A DNA stretch of 64,000 nt from Candidatus Peribacteria bacterium (GTDB lineage: Bacteria > Patescibacteriota > Gracilibacteria > Peribacterales > Peribacteraceae), in assembly GCA_023038255.1 (NCBI GenBank), contig CP082927.1, forward strand, positions 634,146 through 698,145. Reading direction: 5' to 3'. Of the stretch, positions 7,912-15,948 are shown one piece after another (position 1 is the first letter of the stretch; every line of letters begins with the position of its first letter). The translations under genes were made by a program, and so were the position numbers. The notes below the pieces were generated by a model. The model did not search any database. It had not been told where the DNA came from and saw only the letters and a list, made by a program, of their open reading frames with translations.

Positions 7912-8490
7912 ATGAGTCAGGAGATTCCGGTCATCGGCATTCTCGCATTCCAGGGTGACGTCGCAGAACATGCTGCGATTTTTTTAAAGCTCGGGCACAC
8001 CGCAACAGAAATCCGCACACGCACAGATCTGACGTCGATCACGCATCTCGTGATTCCAGGTGGAGAAAGCACCGTCATCGCGCGGTTTTTGCGGGAGACG
8101 GGGGTGGGGGAGGTGATCACACACAAAGTGTCTGATGGAACACTTGCCGTTTTTGGAACCTGCGCCGGTGCAATTCTTCTGGCAACAGCCGCAACCGGAA
8201 AGAATGCACCGACACCCCTTGGGCTGATCGACATCACGATTGAGCGCAATGCCTACGGAACACAGCGTGATAGTTTTGAAGCAGATATTGCGGTCACCGG
8301 CATTCCTGATGCTGTTCATGCAGCATTCATCCGCGCACCGCGCATTACACAGGTCGGTCAGGATGTGACGGTTCTTGCGTCTTATCAGAAGGAACCGGTG
8401 CTCGTACAATCAAAGCGCGTACTCGCAGGAACATTTCATCCGGAAGTCCGCGGCGATACTGCTCTCCATCACTTCTTTCTGTCTCTCTGA
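7912..8490 (+). CDS. pdxT: Pyridoxal 5'-phosphate synthase, glutaminase subunit PdxT
   Basis: Class I glutamine amidotransferase feeding ammonia to PdxS. 192 residues beginning MSQEIPVIGILAFQGDVAEH. It contains the oxyanion motif PGGESTVIARFL, the nucleophile cysteine in FGTCAGAILLA, and the His/Glu pair in GTFHPEVRGD; length is normal. Longer in-frame openings upstream would overlap pdxS. Its TGA overlaps the ATG of the next gene (TGATG), indicating coupled translation. Confidence 0.98.
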   Translation: MSQEIPVIGILAFQGDVAEHAAIFLKLGHTATEIRTRTDLTSITHLVIPGGESTVIARFLRETGVGEVITHKVSDGTLAVFGTCAGAILLATAATGKNAPTPLGLIDITIERNAYGTQRDSFEADIAVTGIPDAVHAAFIRAPRITQVGQDVTVLASYQKEPVLVQSKRVLAGTFHPEVRGDTALHHFFLSL

Positions 8491-9179
8491 TGTTAGAAAT
8501 TCTGTCTCTCTCCACGCTCACGGCACTTGCAAAAAAAGGAACCGGCGTCACAGCACGGGAATTCCGGCAGGCGGTGCTGGAAGCAGTGAAGGACGGCAAG
8601 CTCACAAAAGAGGAAATCGATACACTCGAAAAGACACGGGAAGAATTGGGTCTGCCTCTTGAGGTGCTCGATGCCATCCGCGTACAGGCATATGTGACTG
8701 CATTCGAGACTGCAACAACAGATACCGACGTGACCGATGATGAATGGGATGAGCTCGAGCAGATTCAGGATTATCTGGGATTGAAGGACGCCGATATCGC
8801 AAAAACGAAAAAGCAGCTCTACCGAATGCGGGTCCTCAGTGAAATGCGCAAAGGCAACATGCCGATTATTGATATCCCGCGCATGCTTCTGCGCCCGCAG
8901 GAACGGGTCTACTGGTCAGAGGCCATGAATCTGCAGGCGGACGACTGGAAAGATAGCGGCAATCTCATTATCACCAATAAACGACTGGTATTTAAGGGCG
9001 GGAAGAAATCCATCAGTATCAACCTCGGCCAGGTTCTTGATGTCGACAATACCGGCCAGTTTTTACGCATTCATGCAAACAGGCACCCCTCTCTGCGACT
9101 AGAGTATGCCGATGAGGATAATGCGCCGATTCTGGACTCGATTCTGCTTTTTGTGCTTGAAAACGCTCAGAACGCCTAA
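8490..9179 (+). CDS. TerB-like / PH-like domain protein
   Basis: 229 residues, apparently cytoplasmic. The N-terminal ~110 residues are helical with EF-hand or TerB-like pacing (FRQAVLEAVKDGKLTKEEIDTLEKTREELG, then TDDEWDELEQIQDYLG). The C-terminal ~90 residues look like a bacterial PH/GRAM domain (SGNLIITNKRLVFKGGKKSISINLGQVLDVDN). Proteins with this pairing are mostly uncharacterised and linked to stress or membrane sensing. Translationally coupled to pdxT, although no link to vitamin B6 is obvious. Confidence 0.6.
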   Translation: MLEILSLSTLTALAKKGTGVTAREFRQAVLEAVKDGKLTKEEIDTLEKTREELGLPLEVLDAIRVQAYVTAFETATTDTDVTDDEWDELEQIQDYLGLKDADIAKTKKQLYRMRVLSEMRKGNMPIIDIPRMLLRPQERVYWSEAMNLQADDWKDSGNLIITNKRLVFKGGKKSISINLGQVLDVDNTGQFLRIHANRHPSLRLEYADEDNAPILDSILLFVLENAQNA

Positions 9180-9224
9180 ATAGTACATCGCCAAAGTGTA
9201 AAAGAAATGCTACACTGGCACTTC

Positions 9225-10535
9225 ATGGAAAAGGACACCCCTTCAGAGACCGGCAGTTTTCACGCACTCCCGATTGAGCCCAAGCTCCTGGCAGCTCTCG
9301 ATCGCGAAAAATTCGTGACCCCGACGCCTATTCAGGCTTCCTGTATTCGGCCGGGCATTGAAGGAAAAGATATTATCGGTATTGCACAGACCGGAACCGG
9401 AAAGACATTGGCGTTTGGCATCCCGATGATCCAGCACCTCCTTGCAAGCAAAGGACACGGACTTGTGATTCTCCCGACCCGCGAACTCGCGCTCCAGGTA
9501 GATGAAACATTCCAGCGCGTCGCACGCTCCCTGGGACTCCGCACAGCGGTCCTGATTGGAGGAGCATCAATGAACCTGCAGCGCCAGATGATCCGCAACA
9601 AGCCGCATGTGGTGATCGCCACACCCGGTCGTTTGATCGATCACATGGAACACCGCACGATTACTCTTGCAACCGTAAACATGCTCGTCCTCGATGAAGC
9701 GGACCGCATGCTTGATATGGGATTCGCCCCGCAGATCAATCAGATCCTCGGTGCCGTATCCAAGGAACGTCAGACCATGCTCTTCTCGGCAACCATGCCG
9801 CACGAAATTGTAAAAATTGCGACAGCACACATGAAATTGCCGCTGCGCATTGAGGTCGCACCTGCAGGAACCGCTGCAGAACGCGTGCAACAGGAAGTAT
9901 TTGTTGTCGCCCGTGGTGACAAGATGCGCCTGCTCGAACATTTGCTTGCGGAATACAAAGGATCAGTCCTCGTGTTCTCCCGCACAAAGTTCGGCGCAAA
10001 GAAAATCGCCCGCTCTGTAAACGTCATCGGACACCCGGCTGCAGAAATTCACAGCAACAGAAGCCTGGCACAGCGCCGCGAAGCACTCGACGGATTCAAA
10101 TCCGGAAAGTACCGCGTGCTCATTGCAACAGATATTGCCGCTCGTGGCATTGATGTGACCGGTATCGAACTCGTCATCAACTACGACATGCCGGATGACG
10201 CAGAAGACTACGTCCACCGCATCGGTCGTACGGCCCGTGCAGGACGCGAAGGCAAAGCTATCAGCTTCGTGCAGCCGGATCAGCTCAATTCACTGCGCAC
10301 CGTTGAACGTCTCATCCGTGGACAGATTCCGAAGGCCGCAATGCCGAAAGATCTGCCCCCGCCCCGCGCTCCTATTGCCGTCGAACGTGACGAAGAACGC
10401 CCACGGTACGATTCTCCGCGCTCTCCACGCACACCGCGATCATCAGCAGCCCGTCCACCATCGCGCGGACCGGCCCGCCCACCCCGTGAAGGGGGAGGCA
10501 GACGCGGCCCGCGTCGTGGGGGAAACCGCCGTTAA
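9225..10535 (+). CDS. DEAD-box RNA helicase
   Basis: ATP-dependent RNA unwinding in ribosome assembly or mRNA turnover. About 436 residues with all motifs in order: AQTGTGKT (I), PTREL (Ia), TPGR (Ib), DEAD (II), SAT (III), VLVFSRT (IV), ATDIAARGID (V) and HRIGRTAR (VI). The C-terminal tail is a Pro/Arg/Gly-rich basic RGG-like RNA-binding extension. Start 9225 is preceded by an extended -10, TGCTACACT, ending 8 bp upstream, predicting a leaderless mRNA. An in-frame TTG-type extension to 9207 would overlap the -10. RhlE/CshA-like by layout. Confidence 0.95.
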   Translation: MEKDTPSETGSFHALPIEPKLLAALDREKFVTPTPIQASCIRPGIEGKDIIGIAQTGTGKTLAFGIPMIQHLLASKGHGLVILPTRELALQVDETFQRVARSLGLRTAVLIGGASMNLQRQMIRNKPHVVIATPGRLIDHMEHRTITLATVNMLVLDEADRMLDMGFAPQINQILGAVSKERQTMLFSATMPHEIVKIATAHMKLPLRIEVAPAGTAAERVQQEVFVVARGDKMRLLEHLLAEYKGSVLVFSRTKFGAKKIARSVNVIGHPAAEIHSNRSLAQRREALDGFKSGKYRVLIATDIAARGIDVTGIELVINYDMPDDAEDYVHRIGRTARAGREGKAISFVQPDQLNSLRTVERLIRGQIPKAAMPKDLPPPRAPIAVERDEERPRYDSPRSPRTPRSSAARPPSRGPARPPREGGGRRGPRRGGNRR

Positions 10536-10694
10536 TTATTTGCCGGTGCCGACTCCTTTCTGGTCCTTGTCGCCCAGGTCGGAAATACTTCCGAAGAAGG
10601 GGACACCTTTTTTGCCGGAATCTTCCCAGCGTTTCTTTTCTGCTTCTTTTTCAGCGAGCTTCTGCTCTTCAGTCTTTTCATCTGCCATAGACAT
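10536..10694 (-). CDS. Small charged protein, ~52 aa
   Basis: Minus-strand ORF directly abutting the helicase stop. It reads MSMADEKTEEQKLAEKEAEK, then RWEDSGKKGVPFFGSISDLG, and ends KGVGTGK. The N-terminal half is a Lys/Glu-rich amphipathic helix and the C-terminal half is Gly-rich. The composition and the stop exactly next to the convergent helicase stop favour a real gene over chance. Function not recognised. An ATG two codons in (10688) is an alternative start. Confidence 0.55.
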   Translation of the reverse strand: MSMADEKTEEQKLAEKEAEKKRWEDSGKKGVPFFGSISDLGDKDQKGVGTGK

Positions 10695-10742
10695 GAGGGG
10701 GAGAAAATAGAATCAGATCAGAATCTGAAACATAGTGAGTCC

Positions 10743-10919
10743 TTACGGGTTCGGTGTATTGCCTCCAGGAAGGTCGACATCAACGTCGATTCCTGAATTA
10801 CTTGCCGGCGCACCTGCATTCGGCAACTGCTTATAAAGAAGGAAACCGAGAGCAACGATGACCAGGATGGCTACAAGAGCCACGATCATGGTCGATGATG
10901 ACGATTCGTTTTCTGCCAT
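10743..10919 (-). CDS. Small single-pass membrane protein, 58 aa
   Basis: Reads MAENESSSSTMIVALVAILV..., with one strong hydrophobic segment (MIVALVAILVIVALGFLLY) flanked by a Ser-rich N-terminus and an Asp/Gly/Pro-rich C-terminus (IDVDVDLPGGNTPNP). The upstream in-frame extension to 11009 has a different composition and is not favoured. Function unknown. It is tandem with and 48 bp upstream of the 52-aa gene, so the two may share a transcript. Confidence 0.6.
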   Translation of the reverse strand: MAENESSSSTMIVALVAILVIVALGFLLYKQLPNAGAPASNSGIDVDVDLPGGNTPNP

Positions 10920-11066
10920 AGGGAAAAGGGGAAGGAAGTACGTATACAGATAAGACGCAGTGCCGGTCTCATCCTTACAGAATTGCCTGTCCGCTTTTTT
11001 GTTTTTCATTGCGTCGTGCTTTAAAACAGGTCCTCTGAGCTTTTATAACCATGAAAGACGAGTAGA

Positions 11067-11495
11067 ATGTCAGATAAACTTTCCCCCTTCTTCATGGATG
11101 CTTCGATGTTTTTATCTGTACTGATAGCGGCCCTTTTAAATATGGTCGTCGGTTCCATCTGGTATGCCCCCAAAGTTTTCGGCAATATCTGGATGAAAGA
11201 AGTGGGGCTGAAAAAAGGGAAAATCACAAAGGATCACATGATCAGCGCCATGATCACATCGTTTCTGTGTTACCTGGTAACCGGCTACGTGTTGCTTCAG
11301 ATGCCGCGCGCGTTCTCGGGAAGTCTGCAGGACATGCTTGCGAGCGTCATCGTCATATGGGTCGGCTTCATTGCTGCAGTCAGACTGTCACACTTTGCCT
11401 ATGAACAGAAATCCTTCCGCCTGTTCTGGATAGTCTCCCTGCATGACCTCGCCGGACTTCTGGTGATGGGACTCGTCTTCTTCTATTGGAAATGA
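11067..11495 (+). CDS. DUF1761 family membrane protein
   Basis: 142 residues with four predicted membrane helices. The N-terminal NMVVGSIWYAPKVFGNIWMKEVG is the recognisable DUF1761 signature. Family function is unknown. The stop overlaps the start of the peroxiredoxin gene (ATGA), indicating translational coupling. Confidence 0.8.
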   Translation: MSDKLSPFFMDASMFLSVLIAALLNMVVGSIWYAPKVFGNIWMKEVGLKKGKITKDHMISAMITSFLCYLVTGYVLLQMPRAFSGSLQDMLASVIVIWVGFIAAVRLSHFAYEQKSFRLFWIVSLHDLAGLLVMGLVFFYWK

Positions 11496-11956
11496 TTCCC
11501 GCAGCAGGTACCAAAGCTCCCGATTTTTCGCTGCCGGATCAGAATGGCGAGATGCATCGTCTGAGTGATTTTCACGGACAATGGATCGTTCTCTATTTCT
11601 ATCCGAAAGATGACACGCCGGGCTGTACAACCGAAGCCTGCGCCTTTCGCGATTCTGTCCACGAACTCACAAAAAGGAAAGTGAGCGTGATTGGTGTCAG
11701 TACCGATTCAGTTGCAAGTCATAAGAAATTTGCCGACAAATACGAACTGCCGTTTTTGTTACTTGCAGATACAGAGAAAACCGTCGTCGAGGCATACGGT
11801 GTGTGGGGACCAAAGAAAATGTACGGCAAAGAATATATGGGCATCCTGCGGACAACATTCCTGATTGATCCCACCGGAACCATCATCAACGTCTACGAGA
11901 ACGTACAGCCGGACGGCCACGCATCGCAGATTCTCGCAGACAGAGACGCGGCATGA
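11492..11956 (+). CDS. bcp: Peroxiredoxin Q/BCP-type thiol peroxidase
   Basis: Reduces H2O2 and organic hydroperoxides using thioredoxin-like donors. 154 residues beginning MIPAAGTKAPDFSLPDQNG. The peroxidatic motif PKDDTPGCTTEACAFRD has the CxxxxC spacing (peroxidatic and resolving Cys five apart) typical of the Prx-Q subgroup, and the C-terminal RTTFLIDPTGTI strand is present. The start is the ATG in the ATGA overlap with DUF1761. Confidence 0.95.
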   Translation: MIPAAGTKAPDFSLPDQNGEMHRLSDFHGQWIVLYFYPKDDTPGCTTEACAFRDSVHELTKRKVSVIGVSTDSVASHKKFADKYELPFLLLADTEKTVVEAYGVWGPKKMYGKEYMGILRTTFLIDPTGTIINVYENVQPDGHASQILADRDAA

Positions 11957-12022
11957 CGCTGAATGCGTCTTGCGGTTTGGCCCCGTATTCGATAGTATGA
12001 TTCTCTACTTTTTCGCTCTTCT

Positions 12023-12562
12023 ATGCAGTTTTCAAAGCAGAATCTCTGGATTGCCTCCGGCGTGATCGGCGCCATTGTTGTGATCGTAGCCATCTTCGCT
12101 ATCAGCGATGCGCTGACTCCTGCATTCAGCATCAGCAGTTCGTTTGAGGATAACGGGAACATTCCGGCTGCCTACACGTGCGATGGAGAGGGAATCAGTC
12201 CGTCTATCTCTTTTGAGAACGTTCCGGAAAACACGCGCAGTCTTGCTCTCTACATTTTTGACCAGGACGCACCAAAAGAAGGATTCACACACTGGGTCGT
12301 CTATAACATTCCGCCGCAGGTCACAGACATGCCGCAGGGTAAAGTTCCCGTCGATAGCGTCGAAGGCTTGAACTCCACACAGAAAGCAGGCTTCCAGCCC
12401 TTCTGTCCTCCGACCGGTACGCACCGCTATCTCTTCACCGCCTACGCACTCAGCAACACGTACACGTTCAAGAACATCGCAGATATCGACCAACTCAAAA
12501 AAGTCATGAAGTGGCAGGTGCTTGCGAAGGCGACACTCACCGGAAAAGTGACACGCCCCTAA
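12023..12562 (+). CDS. PEBP family (YbhB/YbcL-like) protein, membrane-anchored
   Basis: 179 residues. An N-terminal hydrophobic segment (LWIASGVIGAIVVIVAIFAI) acts as anchor or uncleaved signal. The phosphatidylethanolamine-binding fold follows: SPSISFENVPENTRSLALYIFDQDAP (DxDAP anion-site motif), GFTHWVVYNIPP, and CPPTGTHRYLFTAYAL with the PPxGxHRY motif. The ligand is unknown; prokaryotic members are poorly characterised. It stands alone between convergent-free neighbours. Confidence 0.9.
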   Translation: MQFSKQNLWIASGVIGAIVVIVAIFAISDALTPAFSISSSFEDNGNIPAAYTCDGEGISPSISFENVPENTRSLALYIFDQDAPKEGFTHWVVYNIPPQVTDMPQGKVPVDSVEGLNSTQKAGFQPFCPPTGTHRYLFTAYALSNTYTFKNIADIDQLKKVMKWQVLAKATLTGKVTRP

Positions 12563-12652
12563 AGAAGAATTGGAGGTGGATTTTTTTGGAAAAACGTATG
12601 ATATGTCATGCATCGTTTGCTATGATCATCGTACATTTCCTTCCTCACTCCC

Positions 12653-13216
12653 ATGAAATTTTCCTGGAAACTCATTATCCCTGCCATTCTGCTTCTTCTC
12701 GCAGCCTGGGTTTTTAGCAGTTACAACGGACTCGTTACGCAGAAGGAAAATGTCGATAACTCCTGGAGACAGGTAGAAACACAGTACCAGCGTCGTTTCG
12801 ATCTCGTGCCAAACCTTGTCAGTACCGTCAAAGGTGCCGCGAATTTTGAACAGAGCACACTCACCGCTGTCACAGAAGCCCGCACACAGTGGCTCAATGC
12901 CGGTGGAAACCGCGAGGCCGGTGTTCTTGCTGCACAAAACCTTGATAGCGCATTGTCCCGTCTTCTTGTCTCTGTGGAAGCCTATCCGCAGTTGCAGGCC
13001 ACACAGGCATACCGCGATCTCATGACACAGCTTGAGGGAACCGAAAACCGCATCGCAACCGCCCGGAAGGATTACAACGATGTTGTGCGCGACTATAACA
13101 TCCGCGTCCGCACCTTCCCGGGAAATATTGTCGCATCATTCTTCGGATACGTACCCGAAGCAGGTTTCCAGAGCACACCTGGCGCAGAGACTGCTCCTTC
13201 CGTCCAATTTGATTAA
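12653..13216 (+). CDS. lemA: LemA family protein
   Basis: 187 residues. An N-terminal membrane segment (LIIPAILLLLAAWVFSSYNG) is followed by the conserved LemA helical region, including VDNSWRQVETQYQRRFDLVPNLV, ENRIATARKDYNDVVRDYN and the C-terminal FPGNIVASFFGY. It is exposed outside the cytoplasmic membrane and its molecular role is unsettled. The TPM-domain gene follows 3 bp after the stop, the classic lemA-TPM pair. Confidence 0.95.
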   Translation: MKFSWKLIIPAILLLLAAWVFSSYNGLVTQKENVDNSWRQVETQYQRRFDLVPNLVSTVKGAANFEQSTLTAVTEARTQWLNAGGNREAGVLAAQNLDSALSRLLVSVEAYPQLQATQAYRDLMTQLEGTENRIATARKDYNDVVRDYNIRVRTFPGNIVASFFGYVPEAGFQSTPGAETAPSVQFD

Positions 13217-13219
13217 CAC

Positions 13220-14089
13220 ATGACTACCACCCGCCTGTCTCTTTTTGGTCTCGGTCTGTGTGCTCTTTTTCTGGTGAGCGCACCGGCACATGCATTTGAA
13301 CTGCCGGAAAACGACGGATACGTCACCGATGCAGCCGGTATTTTTACACCGGAACAAAAGGACAGTCTGGAACAGAATCTGAAAGAGTATGACCAGAGCA
13401 CAAGCAATCAGCTCGCTGTGCTGACCGTACAGTCATTGAGCGGCGCAGATATTGCCGAAGTCGCGCTTGAAGCAATGCGTACCTGGGGAGTTGGACAGAA
13501 AGACAAGAATAACGGAGCGTTGATGCTCATTGCGTATCAGGATAGAAGCATCTGGATTGCAACCGGGTACGGACTTGAAGGGGCACTGCCGGATCTGGTC
13601 GTAAAAGGGATTGTGGAAACCGATATCATTCCTGCATTCCGTGACGGCGAATACGCTGATGGCATTGAGTCTGCAGTGGAATCTATGAAGAAACACATCG
13701 GCGGCGAATACACCGCTGACCGGTACGCTGCAGAAGAATCCTCCGGCATGTTCCCGTGGATTCTGTTTTTAGTGTTTATAGGCTTTAACTGGCTGGCCGC
13801 AAGTTTTGCGAAGTCGAAGTCGTGGTGGGCAGGAGGCGTCGCTGGTGGTGTCCTTGGTATTGTTCTCACTGTGCTCTATGCATGGTGGCTGAGTATTCCG
13901 GTCCTCGTCGCACTCGGACTCTTCTTTGACTACATCGTCTCCAAGCACAGTCATCTCTTCAAAGGCGGCCGCGGCGGTCGCGGTGGCATGTGGGGTGGAG
14001 GAGGATTCGGTGGTAGCAGCGGGGGTGGGGGATTTGGGGGATTTGGCGGCGGCTCATCCGGAGGAGGTGGCGCGGGAGGAAAGTGGTGA
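13220..14089 (+). CDS. TPM-domain (YgcG-like) secreted/membrane protein
   Basis: 289 residues. The signal peptide MTTTRLSLFGLGLCALFLVSAPAHA ends in AHA. The TPM domain follows (GYVTDAAGIFTPEQKDSLEQ to IIPAFRDGEYADGI), then two membrane segments, and a C-terminal Gly/Ser-rich tail of GGGGFGGSS type. This architecture is typical of YgcG proteins paired with LemA. Plant TPM proteins act in photosystem repair; the bacterial role is unknown, perhaps envelope stress. Confidence 0.93.
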   Translation: MTTTRLSLFGLGLCALFLVSAPAHAFELPENDGYVTDAAGIFTPEQKDSLEQNLKEYDQSTSNQLAVLTVQSLSGADIAEVALEAMRTWGVGQKDKNNGALMLIAYQDRSIWIATGYGLEGALPDLVVKGIVETDIIPAFRDGEYADGIESAVESMKKHIGGEYTADRYAAEESSGMFPWILFLVFIGFNWLAASFAKSKSWWAGGVAGGVLGIVLTVLYAWWLSIPVLVALGLFFDYIVSKHSHLFKGGRGGRGGMWGGGGFGGSSGGGGFGGFGGGSSGGGGAGGKW

Positions 14090-14129
14090 TAATGCTGGCA
14101 TCCGGTACAGAGTTCCTTATCATGGTTGT

Positions 14130-15002
14130 ATGATCACTCTTTCAACCTCACTCATTGCAGCTGCAGTTTTAAGCAGTGCACTCTCCGTCACACAGACACC
14201 AACGACGATAGGCTCCGTTCCTGTCGGCGGCAGCCGCATCCCCATGCTCACACTGACGTTGCAGGCTTCCTGCGCAGCACCGGTCAGCATCCGGACTCTC
14301 ACCGTGCATCACAAGGGAATGGGGGCGACAGACGATATTGAACGAGTGTATTTACTTGAAGGGACAACCCGCATCAGCAGAGCCGCTGTCTTGCAGCGCA
14401 CCACAGGGGAAGCGATTCTTCGTCCTTCCAAACTCACGATTGATGCCTGCACAACACGCACGCTCCAGGTTGCCATGGATCTCTCCGCAGACGCACACGC
14501 CGGCGCGGAACATAGCATTGTGCTCAACGGCGAAGACGATATTCAAAGCAACGGGGACGTCAGCGTGAAAACAGCAACATCTGCATCCGTCTCGGCGGCT
14601 CCCAAAAACGCAGGCAGCGTGACCTATACAGAAGTGCCGCTTGCCACCCGCAATGTCCTGTTTGGAAAAAACCGCAGCCTGCTTCGCTTTTCTCTGAAAG
14701 CAAACACTGTTGCACAAAGCGTGAACGCGATCACCTTCACCAACGACGGCTCTGCCCGCAATACCGATCTCCAGAACCTCGCACTCTACACATCCAATGG
14801 CCAGCAGATATCAGAAAGCGCGATCTCTCTGGACGATGACACGGTCCGCATTGTGTTTGATCCCGCGTTCACCATTGAGAAAAATGCGACACACCTCCTC
14901 ACGCTCCGCGGTGATGTGACTGCATCCAAAAGACGGACGATAGACCTCAGCGTGAAAGAGCCGAGTGATATAGAAGCAGTACCCATGAAACGGGCTCGGT
15001 AA
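14130..15002 (+). CDS. Secreted protein, repeated beta-sandwich-like domains
   Basis: About 290 residues with an N-terminal signal (MITLSTSLIAAAVLSSALSV). Two similar ~130-residue halves can be seen, each opening with a 'gene-product variable strand then helix-poor' pattern: VGGSRIPMLTLTLQASCAAP...IERVYLLEGTTRIS, and GKNRSLLRFSLKANTVAQS...LQNLALYTSNGQQIS. They are probably tandem Ig-like surface domains. No named family recognised. The start at 14130 is chosen because TATCAT (14118-14123) ends 6 bp upstream; the frame is open much further into the TPM gene but that part is a shadow. Confidence 0.65.
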   Translation: MITLSTSLIAAAVLSSALSVTQTPTTIGSVPVGGSRIPMLTLTLQASCAAPVSIRTLTVHHKGMGATDDIERVYLLEGTTRISRAAVLQRTTGEAILRPSKLTIDACTTRTLQVAMDLSADAHAGAEHSIVLNGEDDIQSNGDVSVKTATSASVSAAPKNAGSVTYTEVPLATRNVLFGKNRSLLRFSLKANTVAQSVNAITFTNDGSARNTDLQNLALYTSNGQQISESAISLDDDTVRIVFDPAFTIEKNATHLLTLRGDVTASKRRTIDLSVKEPSDIEAVPMKRAR

Positions 15003-15056
15003 ACTGGAAATGCCGCTCGTTTTCTGCCACACTGTCTTCCGGCCTTTCACCCATTC

Positions 15057-15944
15057 ATGAACAGATTCTTCCCAGCGCTTTGCTCCGTCGTCTTTTTCGT
15101 CTCCTGCACCCGCGCAGGCGACCTGCCGCCCTCGCAAGTTTTACATAAAGCCGCGGAGGCGAGCCAGTCACTGGAATCTGCCGCTTTCGACGTGCGTGCT
15201 AGTTTTTCTGGAAAGACAGAACTGATTGATGGCAGTTGGGATGGCGACGCACACGCAACCGGCAGCCTCACCGATGGCGGCAAGCAGCTGCAATTTGCAC
15301 TGCAGGTTGATGCAACAAAGCTCAATGAACAGAAGCAAAAAAGTACCGTGTCTCTCTCCAGTGACGTGATTGTCGCTGCAGAAAACGAAGTCTATTTGCG
15401 CTTAAACACCTTCACCATCGACCCTGCCAGTCAGCTTCTGCCACCGGAACTGCTCGCACAGATGATGAATCAGTGGTGGGTGATTCCCTCGGACAATGCA
15501 GACAGCCCTGCTGATCTTGCACCAGACCCGTCTCTTCTGAGAATGCAGGCAAGTGTGGTCACCGTGACAAACGATCATGGACTCACCACCATCGGTGATC
15601 ACACGGCGTATGAATACGACATCACCATTGATCCGCAGAAAATGAGAGACTACCTGACTGAAGTATCCCGCGTCTCCGGACAGGAAGCGACCGCCGACAT
15701 GGATGCGCTCTCCGATCTGCAGGCAAACGGAACCATCTGGATTGATGCAGACACCTTCCAGATCCACCGCATCTCGTGGACTATTTCTTCGACCAATGCC
15801 GCACAGCCGCAGGATGTTGAGCTCACGGTTGATATCAGCAAGCATAACATTCCTGTCACGTTCACACTTCCCACAGACGCCGCACCGTTCCCGGGAGCGG
15901 GTCTGACGACTATGTCCGGTTCCGTTTCACCTTCTTCCCGCTGA
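15057..15944 (+). CDS. Lipoprotein, LolA/LppX-like fold
   Basis: 295 residues. The signal MNRFFPALCSVVFFVSC ends in a lipobox. The mature part has the pattern of LppX/LprG/LolA half-barrels: HKAAEASQSLESAAFDVRASF at the start, ANGTIWIDADTFQIHRISW near the end. Such proteins bind lipids or act as outer-surface scaffolds; the ligand here is unknown. Likely co-transcribed with the PKD protein 4 bp downstream. Confidence 0.7.
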   Translation: MNRFFPALCSVVFFVSCTRAGDLPPSQVLHKAAEASQSLESAAFDVRASFSGKTELIDGSWDGDAHATGSLTDGGKQLQFALQVDATKLNEQKQKSTVSLSSDVIVAAENEVYLRLNTFTIDPASQLLPPELLAQMMNQWWVIPSDNADSPADLAPDPSLLRMQASVVTVTNDHGLTTIGDHTAYEYDITIDPQKMRDYLTEVSRVSGQEATADMDALSDLQANGTIWIDADTFQIHRISWTISSTNAAQPQDVELTVDISKHNIPVTFTLPTDAAPFPGAGLTTMSGSVSPSSR

Positions 15945-15948
15945 TTCT

